DNA from: Terriglobus roseus
GTDB taxonomy: Bacteria; Acidobacteriota; Terriglobia; Terriglobales; Acidobacteriaceae
DNA: 64,000 nt
Direction of reading: 5' to 3'
Assembly: GCF_900105625.1 (NCBI RefSeq)
Contig: NZ_FNSD01000001.1
Coordinates: forward strand, 3,782,001-3,846,000
Shown: in pieces, positions 1 through 7,538 of the stretch
How positions within the stretch are numbered: the stretch's first letter is position 1
Layout of the letters: every line of letters begins with the position of its first letter
Notes under the pieces: model-generated
Seen by the model: the letters and a program-made list of their open reading frames with translations, nothing else
Databases searched by the model: none
What the model was told of the DNA's origin: nothing
Made by a program: the position numbers and the translations under genes

Positions 1-1
1 T

Positions 2-898
2 TGCCAGGGTTCGGGTGAGCTTGCAGGTGCTGCGCTGGTGTCGCATCCGAAGGTTCGCTTCATCGCCTTCACGGGTTCCAAGCGCGTTGGCCTGATCGTG
101 CATGAAACCGCTGCGAAGACGCAGCCGGGACAGCACTTCATCAAACGGACGGTGCTGGAGATGGGTGGTAAGGATGCCATCATCGTCGATGCCGATGCGG
201 ACATCGATGCAGCGGTTGAGGGTGTCGCGGCCAGCGCGTTTGGTTTCAATGGGCAGAAGTGTTCCGCCTGCTCGCGCGCGATCGTGGATGCGCGCATCTA
301 TGACGCCTTCTGCGATCGGCTTGTCGAGCGCGTGGAGAAGATCAAGGTGGGCGAGCCTGCAGAGAACTTTGCAGCGGGTCCCGTAATTAACGCGGTTGCG
401 CACAAGCGCGTGCTGGACTACATCGCCATTGGTCGCATGGAAGGGCGCCTGTTAACGGGCGGTGACCCCATCGACAACGGCACCGGCGGCTATTACATTC
501 AGCCAACGGTCTTCGCGGATGTGGCGCCGAACGCTCGCATTGCGCAGGAAGAGATCTTTGGACCGGTGCTGGCGGTCATCAAGTCGAACAGCTTCGACGA
601 GGCGCTGGAGATTGCAAACGGTACGGAATATGGCCTGACCGGCGCAATCTACTCCGGCTCGCGTGAGCGACTGAACCGTGCGTCCGAAGAGTTCCATGTC
701 GGCAATCTCTACCTGAATCGCAAGTGCACAGGGGCCATGGTGGGCGCGCATCCCTTTGGTGGCTTCAACATGAGCGGCACGGACTCCAAAGCGGGTGGAG
801 CCGACTACCTGCTGCTGTTCACGCAGGGGAAGAGCATTGCGGAGAAGGTCGGCGTGATTGACGAAGGTGACCAGATGCCCAGGCCGATGGGCATCTAG
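2..898 (+). CDS. pruA: L-glutamate gamma-semialdehyde (P5C) dehydrogenase, 3' part only
   Basis: The reading frame is open from the first bases of the window, so the 5' part of the gene lies outside it. This is the C-terminal ~298 residues of an aldehyde dehydrogenase that oxidises glutamate semialdehyde/1-pyrroline-5-carboxylate to glutamate with NAD+ in proline breakdown. Visible family marks are IAFTGSKRVGL (cofactor-binding region), LEMGGKDA (catalytic-base glutamate), GQKCSACSR (catalytic cysteine), EEIFGPVLAV and PFGGFNMSGTDSKAGG. The GQKCSACSR form is typical of the P5C dehydrogenase branch. The protein ends normally near the usual C terminus. It converges with the response-regulator gene at 966. 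Confidence 0.9.
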   Translation, partial: CQGSGELAGAALVSHPKVRFIAFTGSKRVGLIVHETAAKTQPGQHFIKRTVLEMGGKDAIIVDADADIDAAVEGVAASAFGFNGQKCSACSRAIVDARIYDAFCDRLVERVEKIKVGEPAENFAAGPVINAVAHKRVLDYIAIGRMEGRLLTGGDPIDNGTGGYYIQPTVFADVAPNARIAQEEIFGPVLAVIKSNSFDEALEIANGTEYGLTGAIYSGSRERLNRASEEFHVGNLYLNRKCTGAMVGAHPFGGFNMSGTDSKAGGADYLLLFTQGKSIAEKVGVIDEGDQMPRPMGI

Positions 899-916
899 AA
901 CGCTTGATTGCGTGGT

Positions 917-943
917 GCCGCAGGGCGGTAACGGCCCTGCGGC
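917..943. terminator. Perfect hairpin between two convergent genes
   Basis: A 10-bp inverted repeat (GCCGCAGGGC at 917-926, its complement at 934-943) with a 7-nt loop lies between the stop codons of the aldehyde dehydrogenase and the convergent regulator. There is no T tract on either side, so it is a stem-loop placed where a bidirectional terminator would be, not a textbook intrinsic terminator. Confidence 0.5.
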
Positions 944-965
944 GCTTGCGAGTCAGCCGGGAAGA

Positions 966-1613
966 TTATGCAAGGGAAGCCTGCAGCGCCTCGCAGGCCC
1001 TTGCGGCGGCCTCTGCCAAAGTGCGGTGATGCAGGGTAAAGAGCGCGAGTTCCAGCCGGTCGCTGGAGCCGCTTTTGTCGTAGATGGAGCGCAGGTAGTT
1101 TTTGATGACCTGCTCCTTGGTGCCGAGTTCTTCGGCGATCTGCCGATTCTTCCAACCCTGCACGACGAAGCCAACAATTTGCAGTTCGCGTGGCGTCAGG
1201 ACGGTGAGCATACGCTGCGCCACGGTATCGATGACATTGGTTGAGCTAGGGGCCACAACGCGTTCCCCAACGCCCACGCGCCGCACGCAAGTCAACAGGT
1301 CGGAAGCAGACGCCTGGCGGGTCAGCAGGCCGTCGAGACGCCATACCAACGCTGTCTCCGGCTCTGATCCGGTCTCCGTCATCAGGATGACGCGTGTGTT
1401 CGCTGCCGCTGCTGCCGCCAGCAGGCGGTCTGCGTCCGCGCCGAGTGACTGGGCAACAACGGCGACGCAGTCGCGGGAGTTGGCGACGAGGTCCAGCAGT
1501 GCCACAGGATTGTCGCACTGTCCTAAGATCGACAGGTCCAAATCTGCGTCCAGGACGCGGGCGGTACCGGCGCGGAAGATCGCCTGGTCATCGGCAAGAA
1601 GGATACGAATCAT
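966..1613 (-). CDS. LuxR/NarL-type response regulator with degenerate receiver
   Basis: 215-residue transcription regulator. An N-terminal receiver-like domain begins MIRILLADDQAIFRAG, keeping the acidic pair, and a C-terminal LuxR helix-turn-helix is clear (LTPRELQIVGFVVQGWKNRQIAEEL, residues ~145-170). The beta-3 segment where the phosphorylated aspartate should sit reads CVAVVAQSLG, with no aspartate, and the conserved lysine near the end of the receiver is arginine (LLTRQAS). It is therefore likely to act without phosphotransfer. I chose ATG 1613 over the in-frame GTG at 1625. No partner kinase lies next to it; it is divergent from the fusion gene at 1814. Confidence 0.85.
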   Translation of the reverse strand: MIRILLADDQAIFRAGTARVLDADLDLSILGQCDNPVALLDLVANSRDCVAVVAQSLGADADRLLAAAAAANTRVILMTETGSEPETALVWRLDGLLTRQASASDLLTCVRRVGVGERVVAPSSTNVIDTVAQRMLTVLTPRELQIVGFVVQGWKNRQIAEELGTKEQVIKNYLRSIYDKSGSSDRLELALFTLHHRTLAEAAARACEALQASLA

Positions 1614-1813
1614 GGGATAAGGCACATTTCTCTACAGGATGCATCTGTCGCGGTGAGCCCCGTGGGACAAACCGCGTAATGCCCTGAGTATGCAACAGAT
1701 AGGCCATAATGCAGAGAATATTTGCATCGGCGACATCAATCGGCCAATCTAAAGCTCGGGTAAGTTGCGTACTGGGCAACTCCGGCAGGAATTTAGCAGG
1801 GAGCAGCGGCAAC

Positions 1814-3469
1814 ATGGCACGACCGATTCTGTTGGCAGTGGACGATGACACGAGCGTGCTTGAGGCAGTCGTGGGCGATCTCCGCCGGAAATATGCGCAG
1901 GAATACCGCATTGTGCGGGCCGCCAGTGGACAGGCAGCGCTGGATACCTGCAGCCAGTTGAAGGAGCGCGGTGATGCCGTCGCGCTGTTTCTGAGCGATC
2001 AGCGTATGCCCGGCATGACGGGTGTCGACTTCCTGAGCCGCGCGATTCCGCTGTATCCCGAAGCGAAGCGCGTCCTGCTGACGGCGTACGCGGATACTGA
2101 GGCAGCGATCCGCGCAATCAATACCGCCAAGATTCACTACTACCTGAACAAGCCCTGGGATCCGCCTGAGGAGAAGCTGTATCCGGTGCTGGATGACCTG
2201 CTGTTCAGCTGGCACCAGGGCTACCGGCCTCCATACGAGGGTGTGCAGGTGATTGGCACGCGGTGGGGATCGCAGGATCATGCGGTGCGCGACTTCCTTT
2301 CGCGCAACCAGGTGAACTACCGCTGGCTAAATCCCGAAGCGGGCCCTGAGGCCGCCGAGGCCTTGAAAGCACGCGGCCTGGATGATTCCAAGCTGCCGGT
2401 GGTGATCTTCAGTGACGGCACTGCTGCTGTCCAGCCGACGCAGATGGAATTGGCGAATAAGGTCGGCCTGAAGACGCATGCGGATAAAGAGTTTTACGAT
2501 GTTGTCGTCGTTGGGGCTGGGCCGGCTGGGCTGGCCGCGGGCGTCTATGGAGCCTCCGAGGGGCTGCGCACGCTGGTGATCGAACCGGACGCGGTTGGCG
2601 GGCAGGCTGGATCGAGCTCGCGCATCGAGAACTACCTGGGATTCCCCGAGGGTCTGCGCGGTGACGAACTGGCAAAGCGCGGCTTCATCCAGGCGCAACG
2701 TCTTGGCGCAGAGTTTCTGACACAGCGTGTGACTTCGATCGAGGTCGACAACCAGTACCGCATCGTCAAGCTCGAAGACGGCCGCGAGGTGAGTTGTTCC
2801 GTTGTGCTGGTGGCGACGGGTGTCAGCTGGTGCAAGCTGGACGTTCCGGGTGCTGACGATCTCATCGGCGCGGGCGTTTACTATGGTGCGGCACAGAGCG
2901 AAGCAGCTGCGTGCAAGGACGAAGATGTCTTTGTGGTGGGCGGTGCAAACTCCGCCGGACAAGCCGCAATGAACTTTGCGAAGTACGCGCGTAAGGTGAC
3001 CATGCTGGTCCGCGGCAAGGGGCTTGAGCAGAGCATGTCGAAGTACCTGATCGACCAGATCGCGAGCATGCCGAACATCACGGTTGAAACCGGCACAGAG
3101 ATCACGCGCTTCTGTGGCATGGGGCATCTCGAAGGCATCGAGTTGAAGACGCCAAACGGCATGGAAAATCGTGCGGCAAGTTCGGTTTTCATCTTCATCG
3201 GTGCGGCCCCCAAGACACAATGGCTGCCGGAGCAGGTGTGTCGCGATGAGCGTGGCTTCGTCCTTGCTGGACCGGACCTGAAGCGGGTGGGCATCGAGCG
3301 TATCGCAGGGAGTGCGGGCGACCGCGATCCTTACCTGTTAGAGACAAGTGTTCCTGGAATTTTTGTGGCGGGCGATGTGCGTCATGGCTCCGTAAAGCGT
3401 GCGGCTTCGGCCGTGGGCGAAGGCTCCATCGCAATTCAGTTTGTACATCAGTACCTGGCGGGGTTTTAA
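1814..3469 (+). CDS. Fused receiver / thioredoxin reductase-like FAD oxidoreductase
   Basis: 551 residues, cytoplasmic. Residues 1-~125 are a CheY-like receiver with acidic triad DDD at 10-12, phosphoacceptor D62 (LSDQRMPGM) and the lysine of NKPW. A short thioredoxin/glutaredoxin-like linker follows, then from ~residue 220 a two-dinucleotide-fold flavoprotein of the thioredoxin reductase family (VVGAGPAGLAAG for FAD; VVGGANSAGQAA for NAD(P)H; GIFVAGDVRHGSVKR near the end). The redox-active CxxC of true thioredoxin reductases is absent: the equivalent stretch reads YYGAAQSEA. ATG 1814 starts the receiver directly and was preferred to an upstream in-frame start at 1709. The kinase gene follows after 4 bp, so the two are probably one transcript linking kinase signalling to a redox output. 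Confidence 0.9.
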   Translation: MARPILLAVDDDTSVLEAVVGDLRRKYAQEYRIVRAASGQAALDTCSQLKERGDAVALFLSDQRMPGMTGVDFLSRAIPLYPEAKRVLLTAYADTEAAIRAINTAKIHYYLNKPWDPPEEKLYPVLDDLLFSWHQGYRPPYEGVQVIGTRWGSQDHAVRDFLSRNQVNYRWLNPEAGPEAAEALKARGLDDSKLPVVIFSDGTAAVQPTQMELANKVGLKTHADKEFYDVVVVGAGPAGLAAGVYGASEGLRTLVIEPDAVGGQAGSSSRIENYLGFPEGLRGDELAKRGFIQAQRLGAEFLTQRVTSIEVDNQYRIVKLEDGREVSCSVVLVATGVSWCKLDVPGADDLIGAGVYYGAAQSEAAACKDEDVFVVGGANSAGQAAMNFAKYARKVTMLVRGKGLEQSMSKYLIDQIASMPNITVETGTEITRFCGMGHLEGIELKTPNGMENRAASSVFIFIGAAPKTQWLPEQVCRDERGFVLAGPDLKRVGIERIAGSAGDRDPYLLETSVPGIFVAGDVRHGSVKRAASAVGEGSIAIQFVHQYLAGF

Positions 3470-3473
3470 GGAA

Positions 3474-4919
3474 ATGGCTACCTTTGCGGATTGCCTTGTG
3501 AACAGCGTGGAATGGCAGCGTGCGGCGATTGCCGAACTGCAGCGGTTACAGGTCTTTGGACCGGATGCGCCGGAGAGTGAGCTGGCTTGCCTGGTGGCGG
3601 TCGCACAGGAGCAGCACACGGCCGCGGGCGTTGTCCTTGTGGACGAGGTGGACAACTTGAACGAGTTCCACATCCTGCTCGAGGGCAAGGTACGCGTCTC
3701 GCGCAAGGACGCGAAGGGAAACTTCTACTTCAACAAGGTTGTGGAAGCGCCGGAGTTCATGGGCGAGGTGCCCCTCCTAAGCGGCATGCCTGCGCAGATC
3801 AACCTGGTGACGGTAACGGAAGTTCGTGGTCTGCGTCTGGATGCGGATGCTTTCTGGCATGGCATGGCGGAATGCCCGCATCTGCGTGCCGTCGTGCTCT
3901 CAGAGATGCGGCTGCGCATGCGCGGCCTGCAGCAGCAGCAAAGCCAGCAGGAGAAGCTCGCCATGCTGGGCACCATGACCGCCGGCCTGATGCATGAGTT
4001 AAATAATCCAGGCGCAGCGGCCCGCCGTGCAGCGTCGCAGCTACGTTCAAATCTGCAGCGAATGCATGCGCTGGCACGCAGTTTCAGTGAGCGCGGCCAC
4101 ACACCGGATCAACGCGCATGCCTTACCGGTCTGCAGGAGCGCGCACTGTCCGTGCGGTCCGAGTCGTGCATGAGTTCGATTCAGCAATCCGACGCGGAAG
4201 AAGAGATGGGCGTGTGGATGGATGAGCGCGGCATCAGCAAGGCGTGGGAGTTTGCCCCGGTCCTTGTCGCAAGCGGCATTGAGCCAGGCGACCTGAACTG
4301 CCTCGCAAACGTCTTCTCCCCCGGTGAGTTGAGTGAGCCGATCGAGTGGCTTGAGGCTACCGCCTCGTCCATGCAGATGGTCAGCCTGGTGGAAGACAGC
4401 GTGGCTCGTGTGACGGAGCTGGCGCAGGCCGTGAAGACCTATGCGCACGAGGGGCAGGCGGGCATTCAGGATGTGGACTTGAACGAGAGCATCCATACCA
4501 CTGTCGTCATGATGAAGCACAAGTTGCGGGAGAAGAATATCCGCATGCAGAAGGACTTTGGACCCAACATGCCGAAGCTCCATTGCATGTGCAGCGGCCT
4601 GAACCAGGTGTGGACCAATCTGCTGGATAATGCGATCGATGCGGTGCCGTCTGAGGGGGGCATGATCGCGGTGCATACGGCCCGCGTCGGCGATGAGCTG
4701 GAAGTGTCCATTACGGACAATGGTGCCGGTATCTCGCCTGAGGCTCAGGAGCATATCTTCGATCCGTTTTTCACGACGAAGGCCGCGGGCGTCGGCAGCG
4801 GCATGGGCCTTGGCATCGTCCGTCAGATTCTCGAGAGCTATCACGGCCGTCTGGAGCTGGAGTCCAAGCCGGGGCGTACTCAGTTCACTGTCCGCATTCC
4901 AGCGGACCAGAACTTCTAA
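3474..4919 (+). CDS. Histidine kinase with cyclic-nucleotide-binding-like sensor domain
   Basis: 481 residues with no obvious membrane segment. The N-terminal ~150 residues match a cNMP-binding fold (HILLEGKVRVS, GEVPLLSGMPAQ). A dimerisation/phosphoacceptor helix follows (GTMTAGLMHELNNPGAAA, histidine in HELNNP), then a region of ~150 residues, then the HATPase domain with N box NLLDNAIDA, G1 box DNGAGIS and G2 box GSGMGLGIV. The C terminus ends right after the ATPase domain. It starts 4 bp after the receiver-reductase fusion, whose receiver is the likely phosphotransfer partner. Confidence 0.9.
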   Translation: MATFADCLVNSVEWQRAAIAELQRLQVFGPDAPESELACLVAVAQEQHTAAGVVLVDEVDNLNEFHILLEGKVRVSRKDAKGNFYFNKVVEAPEFMGEVPLLSGMPAQINLVTVTEVRGLRLDADAFWHGMAECPHLRAVVLSEMRLRMRGLQQQQSQQEKLAMLGTMTAGLMHELNNPGAAARRAASQLRSNLQRMHALARSFSERGHTPDQRACLTGLQERALSVRSESCMSSIQQSDAEEEMGVWMDERGISKAWEFAPVLVASGIEPGDLNCLANVFSPGELSEPIEWLEATASSMQMVSLVEDSVARVTELAQAVKTYAHEGQAGIQDVDLNESIHTTVVMMKHKLREKNIRMQKDFGPNMPKLHCMCSGLNQVWTNLLDNAIDAVPSEGGMIAVHTARVGDELEVSITDNGAGISPEAQEHIFDPFFTTKAAGVGSGMGLGIVRQILESYHGRLELESKPGRTQFTVRIPADQNF

Positions 4920-4976
4920 GCAGACACCGTTCCGTTAGGCATATCGCATCCAACGCCTCGACCGAGGTGAGGGTGT

Positions 4977-5642
4977 ATGGCGATCAAGGCTGTTTTGTGT
5001 GACCTGGATGGAACGCTGCTGGACAGCAATGCCTTCCATGCGGAGTCCTGGCAGCGCACGTTGGAGCACTTCGGTTTCTCTGTTGACTTCGAAACCGTTG
5101 TGAAGCAGATCGGCAAAGGTGGTGAGTATCTCCTGCCGCAGTTCGTTCCCGCCGACAAACTCCCGTTGCTTGAAAAAGAGATCAACGCCTTTCGCAAGAA
5201 GCTCTTCCACCGCGAGTACATTGATCGCATCGTGCCCTTTGCGGATGCGCGGCGATTGCTGGAACGAATGCGGCAGCGTGGCCTGCGAATCGCCGTCGCA
5301 ACGTCCAGCGAAAAGGAAGACCTGGAAGCCTTCAAGACGATTCTCAAGATCCACGACCTGATTGAGGAAGACGCGACTGCCGACGACGCGGACAAGCCCA
5401 AGCCCGAGCCCGACATCTTCCAGGCAGCCTTGAAGCTGCTGAAGATCGAACCGGCCGAGGCGCTCGCATTGGGCGACACTCCCTGGGATGTTCAGGCTGC
5501 TTCGAAGGCTGGTGTCCGTACGGTGGCTGTGCAGTCCGGCGGCTGGCGCAAGGAAGACCTGCGGGACGCCGGCGCGCTGGCCGTTTATGTGGACGTAGCG
5601 GACATTGTCCGTAACTTCGACAACTCGCCTTTTGTGAAGTAG
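4977..5642 (+). CDS. HAD-superfamily phosphatase (phosphoglycolate phosphatase-like)
   Basis: 221 residues. All four HAD motifs can be seen: nucleophile CDLDGTLLDSN at the N terminus, the threonine/serine motif VATSSEKED, the lysine region after it, and the metal-binding GDTPWDVQAASKAG. A helical cap lies between motifs I and II (subclass I, beta-phosphoglucomutase/Gph-like). The substrate cannot be read from sequence. A purine-rich stretch (GGTGAGGG) precedes the ATG. It is 57 bp after the kinase gene, and may or may not share its transcript. Confidence 0.85.
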   Translation: MAIKAVLCDLDGTLLDSNAFHAESWQRTLEHFGFSVDFETVVKQIGKGGEYLLPQFVPADKLPLLEKEINAFRKKLFHREYIDRIVPFADARRLLERMRQRGLRIAVATSSEKEDLEAFKTILKIHDLIEEDATADDADKPKPEPDIFQAALKLLKIEPAEALALGDTPWDVQAASKAGVRTVAVQSGGWRKEDLRDAGALAVYVDVADIVRNFDNSPFVK

Positions 5643-5705
5643 ATCGCGTTTGCTCCGATTTCCATTTGCTGCTGGAGCCTCCGGACTGGAATGATGGAGT
5701 CGCCG

Positions 5706-6209
5706 ATGCGGATCGCTTATTATCTTCGCCAGCTCTTCCGGATTCCTCCCGCAAAGATCGCATTGCTGTTTGAGGCGACTTTCTGGCTGGCAGTGGCGAG
5801 GCTGGCCCTGTGGCTGGTGCCATTTCCGCGGATCGGGCGTCATCTCGGTAAACTGCTGCCGCCGTCTCCGCACACCGCCACATCAAGCGAAGAAGAGATG
5901 CGGACGGCAAAACGAGTTGGTTGGGCAGTGAACACTGTTGCCGACCATCTGCCCGTGAACCTTGTCTGCCTGCCGCGCGCGCTGGCTGGATGGCAGATGC
6001 TGCACCGTCGCGGTATTGCTTCGCGATTGCACTTCGGCGCACTGCGCGAGCCTTCAGCCGGAGAAGCGGGCTTGCAGACACATGCGTGGCTCAGTACGCC
6101 GCAAGTGGAGATCACGGGATACCCCGTCGCCCATGGCTGCGTGGAGCTCGGTTATTTTGCCCGTGCCGACGGAAACGGTTCTTCGAGTGCCGCTGGCGCG
6201 GCAGTCTGA
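5706..6209 (+). CDS. Lasso-peptide B2-type transglutaminase-like protease
   Basis: 167 residues from ATG 5706, which has GGAG six bases upstream; an ATG at 5691 is the alternative. The protein has an N-terminal hydrophobic/amphipathic region, then the B2 (McjB C-terminal) cysteine-protease fold: C88 in VNLVCLPRALAGWQML and H126 in LQTHAWLS, as in leader-cleaving B2 proteins. The usual acidic third residue after HAW is not obvious (VEITGYPVAHG). It sits at the head of a three-gene run with an HPr-kinase-like gene and a PqqD-like gene, an arrangement known from lasso RiPP clusters. No precursor or asparagine-synthetase-like cyclase gene is nearby. Confidence 0.8.
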   Translation: MRIAYYLRQLFRIPPAKIALLFEATFWLAVARLALWLVPFPRIGRHLGKLLPPSPHTATSSEEEMRTAKRVGWAVNTVADHLPVNLVCLPRALAGWQMLHRRGIASRLHFGALREPSAGEAGLQTHAWLSTPQVEITGYPVAHGCVELGYFARADGNGSSSAAGAAV

Positions 6210-6224
6210 GAACGGGCGATACTG

Positions 6225-7193
6225 ATGCCAGTGCCTTACGTTTCCGACCAGATTCCGCCTGACTCTACTGGAGCTGGGGGCCACTTTCATTACGTGATCT
6301 CCGGCCTCACGGTCTGGTCAGAGATCGAGATGCCCTCTGCCATCGTGGCGGAGGCGATCGGCGGCGGCGAGCCTGACGTCCGTATCACTCTGGGAGAGGT
6401 GCCTGCGCACCTTGCAGCACCGGCAAAGCAGGGGGCGGAATGGGAGTTTTCGCCCAGTGAGTTCTTGTTGCGCATGCGGGACCTGCTGGACGTCTACGTA
6501 AGCGGTGGGAACAGTATCCTGCTGCAGCCGTCGGCGACGTGCGACCCCGGCGACCTGGTGCTCTATCTGCTCGGCACCTGCTTTGCGATCCTGTTGCAGC
6601 AGCGTGGGCGCGTGGTGCTGCATGCCAGCGCAGTTGCTGTGGGCGACCGCGCCATGCTGTTCTGCGGCGCCTCCGGGATGGGGAAGTCGACCATGGCCGC
6701 GATGCTCAGCGAACGAGGGTACCCGCTCTTGAATGATGATGTGTGCAACCTCAGCCCGGGAGAGGACGGGCAGTATTCCGTGTACCCCGACGGTCGCATG
6801 CTGAAGCTATGGGCGCGGTCTGTCGATCATCTGCAGTGGACGAAGACCGACCATGCACGTGTCCGGCACGATGCCGACAAGTTCTACATGGCACCTGCCA
6901 GTGTGGATCTGAAGCCGCGGTCTGTCGGGAGTGTGTACATGTTGCACGTAGCAGAAGGGGATGATGTGGCAACACTAACGCCGCTTAACCTGGCCGAGTC
7001 AATGTCGCAACTGATTCTGAATGCCTACCGCCCGGCGCTGGTCCATGCCATGGACATGGTGCCCGCGTATTTCGCGGCTTCCGCGGGCATCCAGCGTCAC
7101 GCAGGTGTCTTCCGCTTGTCACGCCCCATGGATTTCAGCCGCGCAGCCGAGGCTCTGGATCTGCTGGAATCCCAATGGTCAAGTGCCCTGTAA
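6225..7193 (+). CDS. HPr kinase-like ATP-binding protein of RiPP cassette
   Basis: 322 residues. The C-terminal half resembles the catalytic domain of HPr serine kinase: LHASAVAVGDRAMLFCG leads into Walker A GASGMGKS (148-155), then an acidic pair in LLNDDVCNL (171-172). Kinases of this family are known in some lasso-peptide clusters, where they phosphorylate the peptide, and in many B2/PqqD gene sets of uncertain function. The gene starts 15 bp after the B2-type gene, so one transcript is likely. No HPr or PTS gene is nearby, which argues against a role in sugar regulation. Confidence 0.8.
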   Translation: MPVPYVSDQIPPDSTGAGGHFHYVISGLTVWSEIEMPSAIVAEAIGGGEPDVRITLGEVPAHLAAPAKQGAEWEFSPSEFLLRMRDLLDVYVSGGNSILLQPSATCDPGDLVLYLLGTCFAILLQQRGRVVLHASAVAVGDRAMLFCGASGMGKSTMAAMLSERGYPLLNDDVCNLSPGEDGQYSVYPDGRMLKLWARSVDHLQWTKTDHARVRHDADKFYMAPASVDLKPRSVGSVYMLHVAEGDDVATLTPLNLAESMSQLILNAYRPALVHAMDMVPAYFAASAGIQRHAGVFRLSRPMDFSRAAEALDLLESQWSSAL

Positions 7194-7227
7194 ACAACGC
7201 CGGGCAGCTTCGACTATCCTGTTGGCT

Positions 7228-7527
7228 ATGACTTTGGACATCCAGGGCCGCACGATCGTATCGCGCGGCGAGGGTTGGCTAACCGCATGGGTTGGTCAGG
7301 AATACGTGATGATGAGCGCAGAGACCGGCACCTGCATCAGCCTGTCCGAGACCGGTGGCCGCATCTGGGAGCTGATGGAACACTCGCGCTCCGTGGATAG
7401 TCTCTGCAAGGAGCTGGGCGAGGAATATCAGGCAGAGCTCGGCGTAGTCGACCACGATGTCCTGGTGTTTCTGGAAAATCTGCAAGCGGAAGGCGCGATC
7501 GTGGCGACCGACCCCGCCGAACGATAG
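7228..7527 (+). CDS. PqqD/B1-like RiPP recognition element protein
   Basis: 99 residues beginning MTLDIQGRTIVSRGEG. The pattern of a beta-rich start, a short loop with LSETGGRIWELME, and a terminal helix-turn (LEDLY-like segment here SVDSLCKELGEEY) is that of PqqD-family domains, which bind leader peptides and deliver them to the B2 protease. It starts 35 bp after the kinase-like gene and closes the cassette; the next gene (SelO) converges with an 11-bp gap. There is no room for a precursor peptide between these genes. Confidence 0.8.
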   Translation: MTLDIQGRTIVSRGEGWLTAWVGQEYVMMSAETGTCISLSETGGRIWELMEHSRSVDSLCKELGEEYQAELGVVDHDVLVFLENLQAEGAIVATDPAER

Positions 7528-7538
7528 GCGAGCGAACA

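Noticed and set aside
5643-5705. Lasso precursor peptide upstream of the B2-type gene
   Set aside because: Only 63 bp between the HAD gene and the B2-type start; no start codon with a plausible leader and core.
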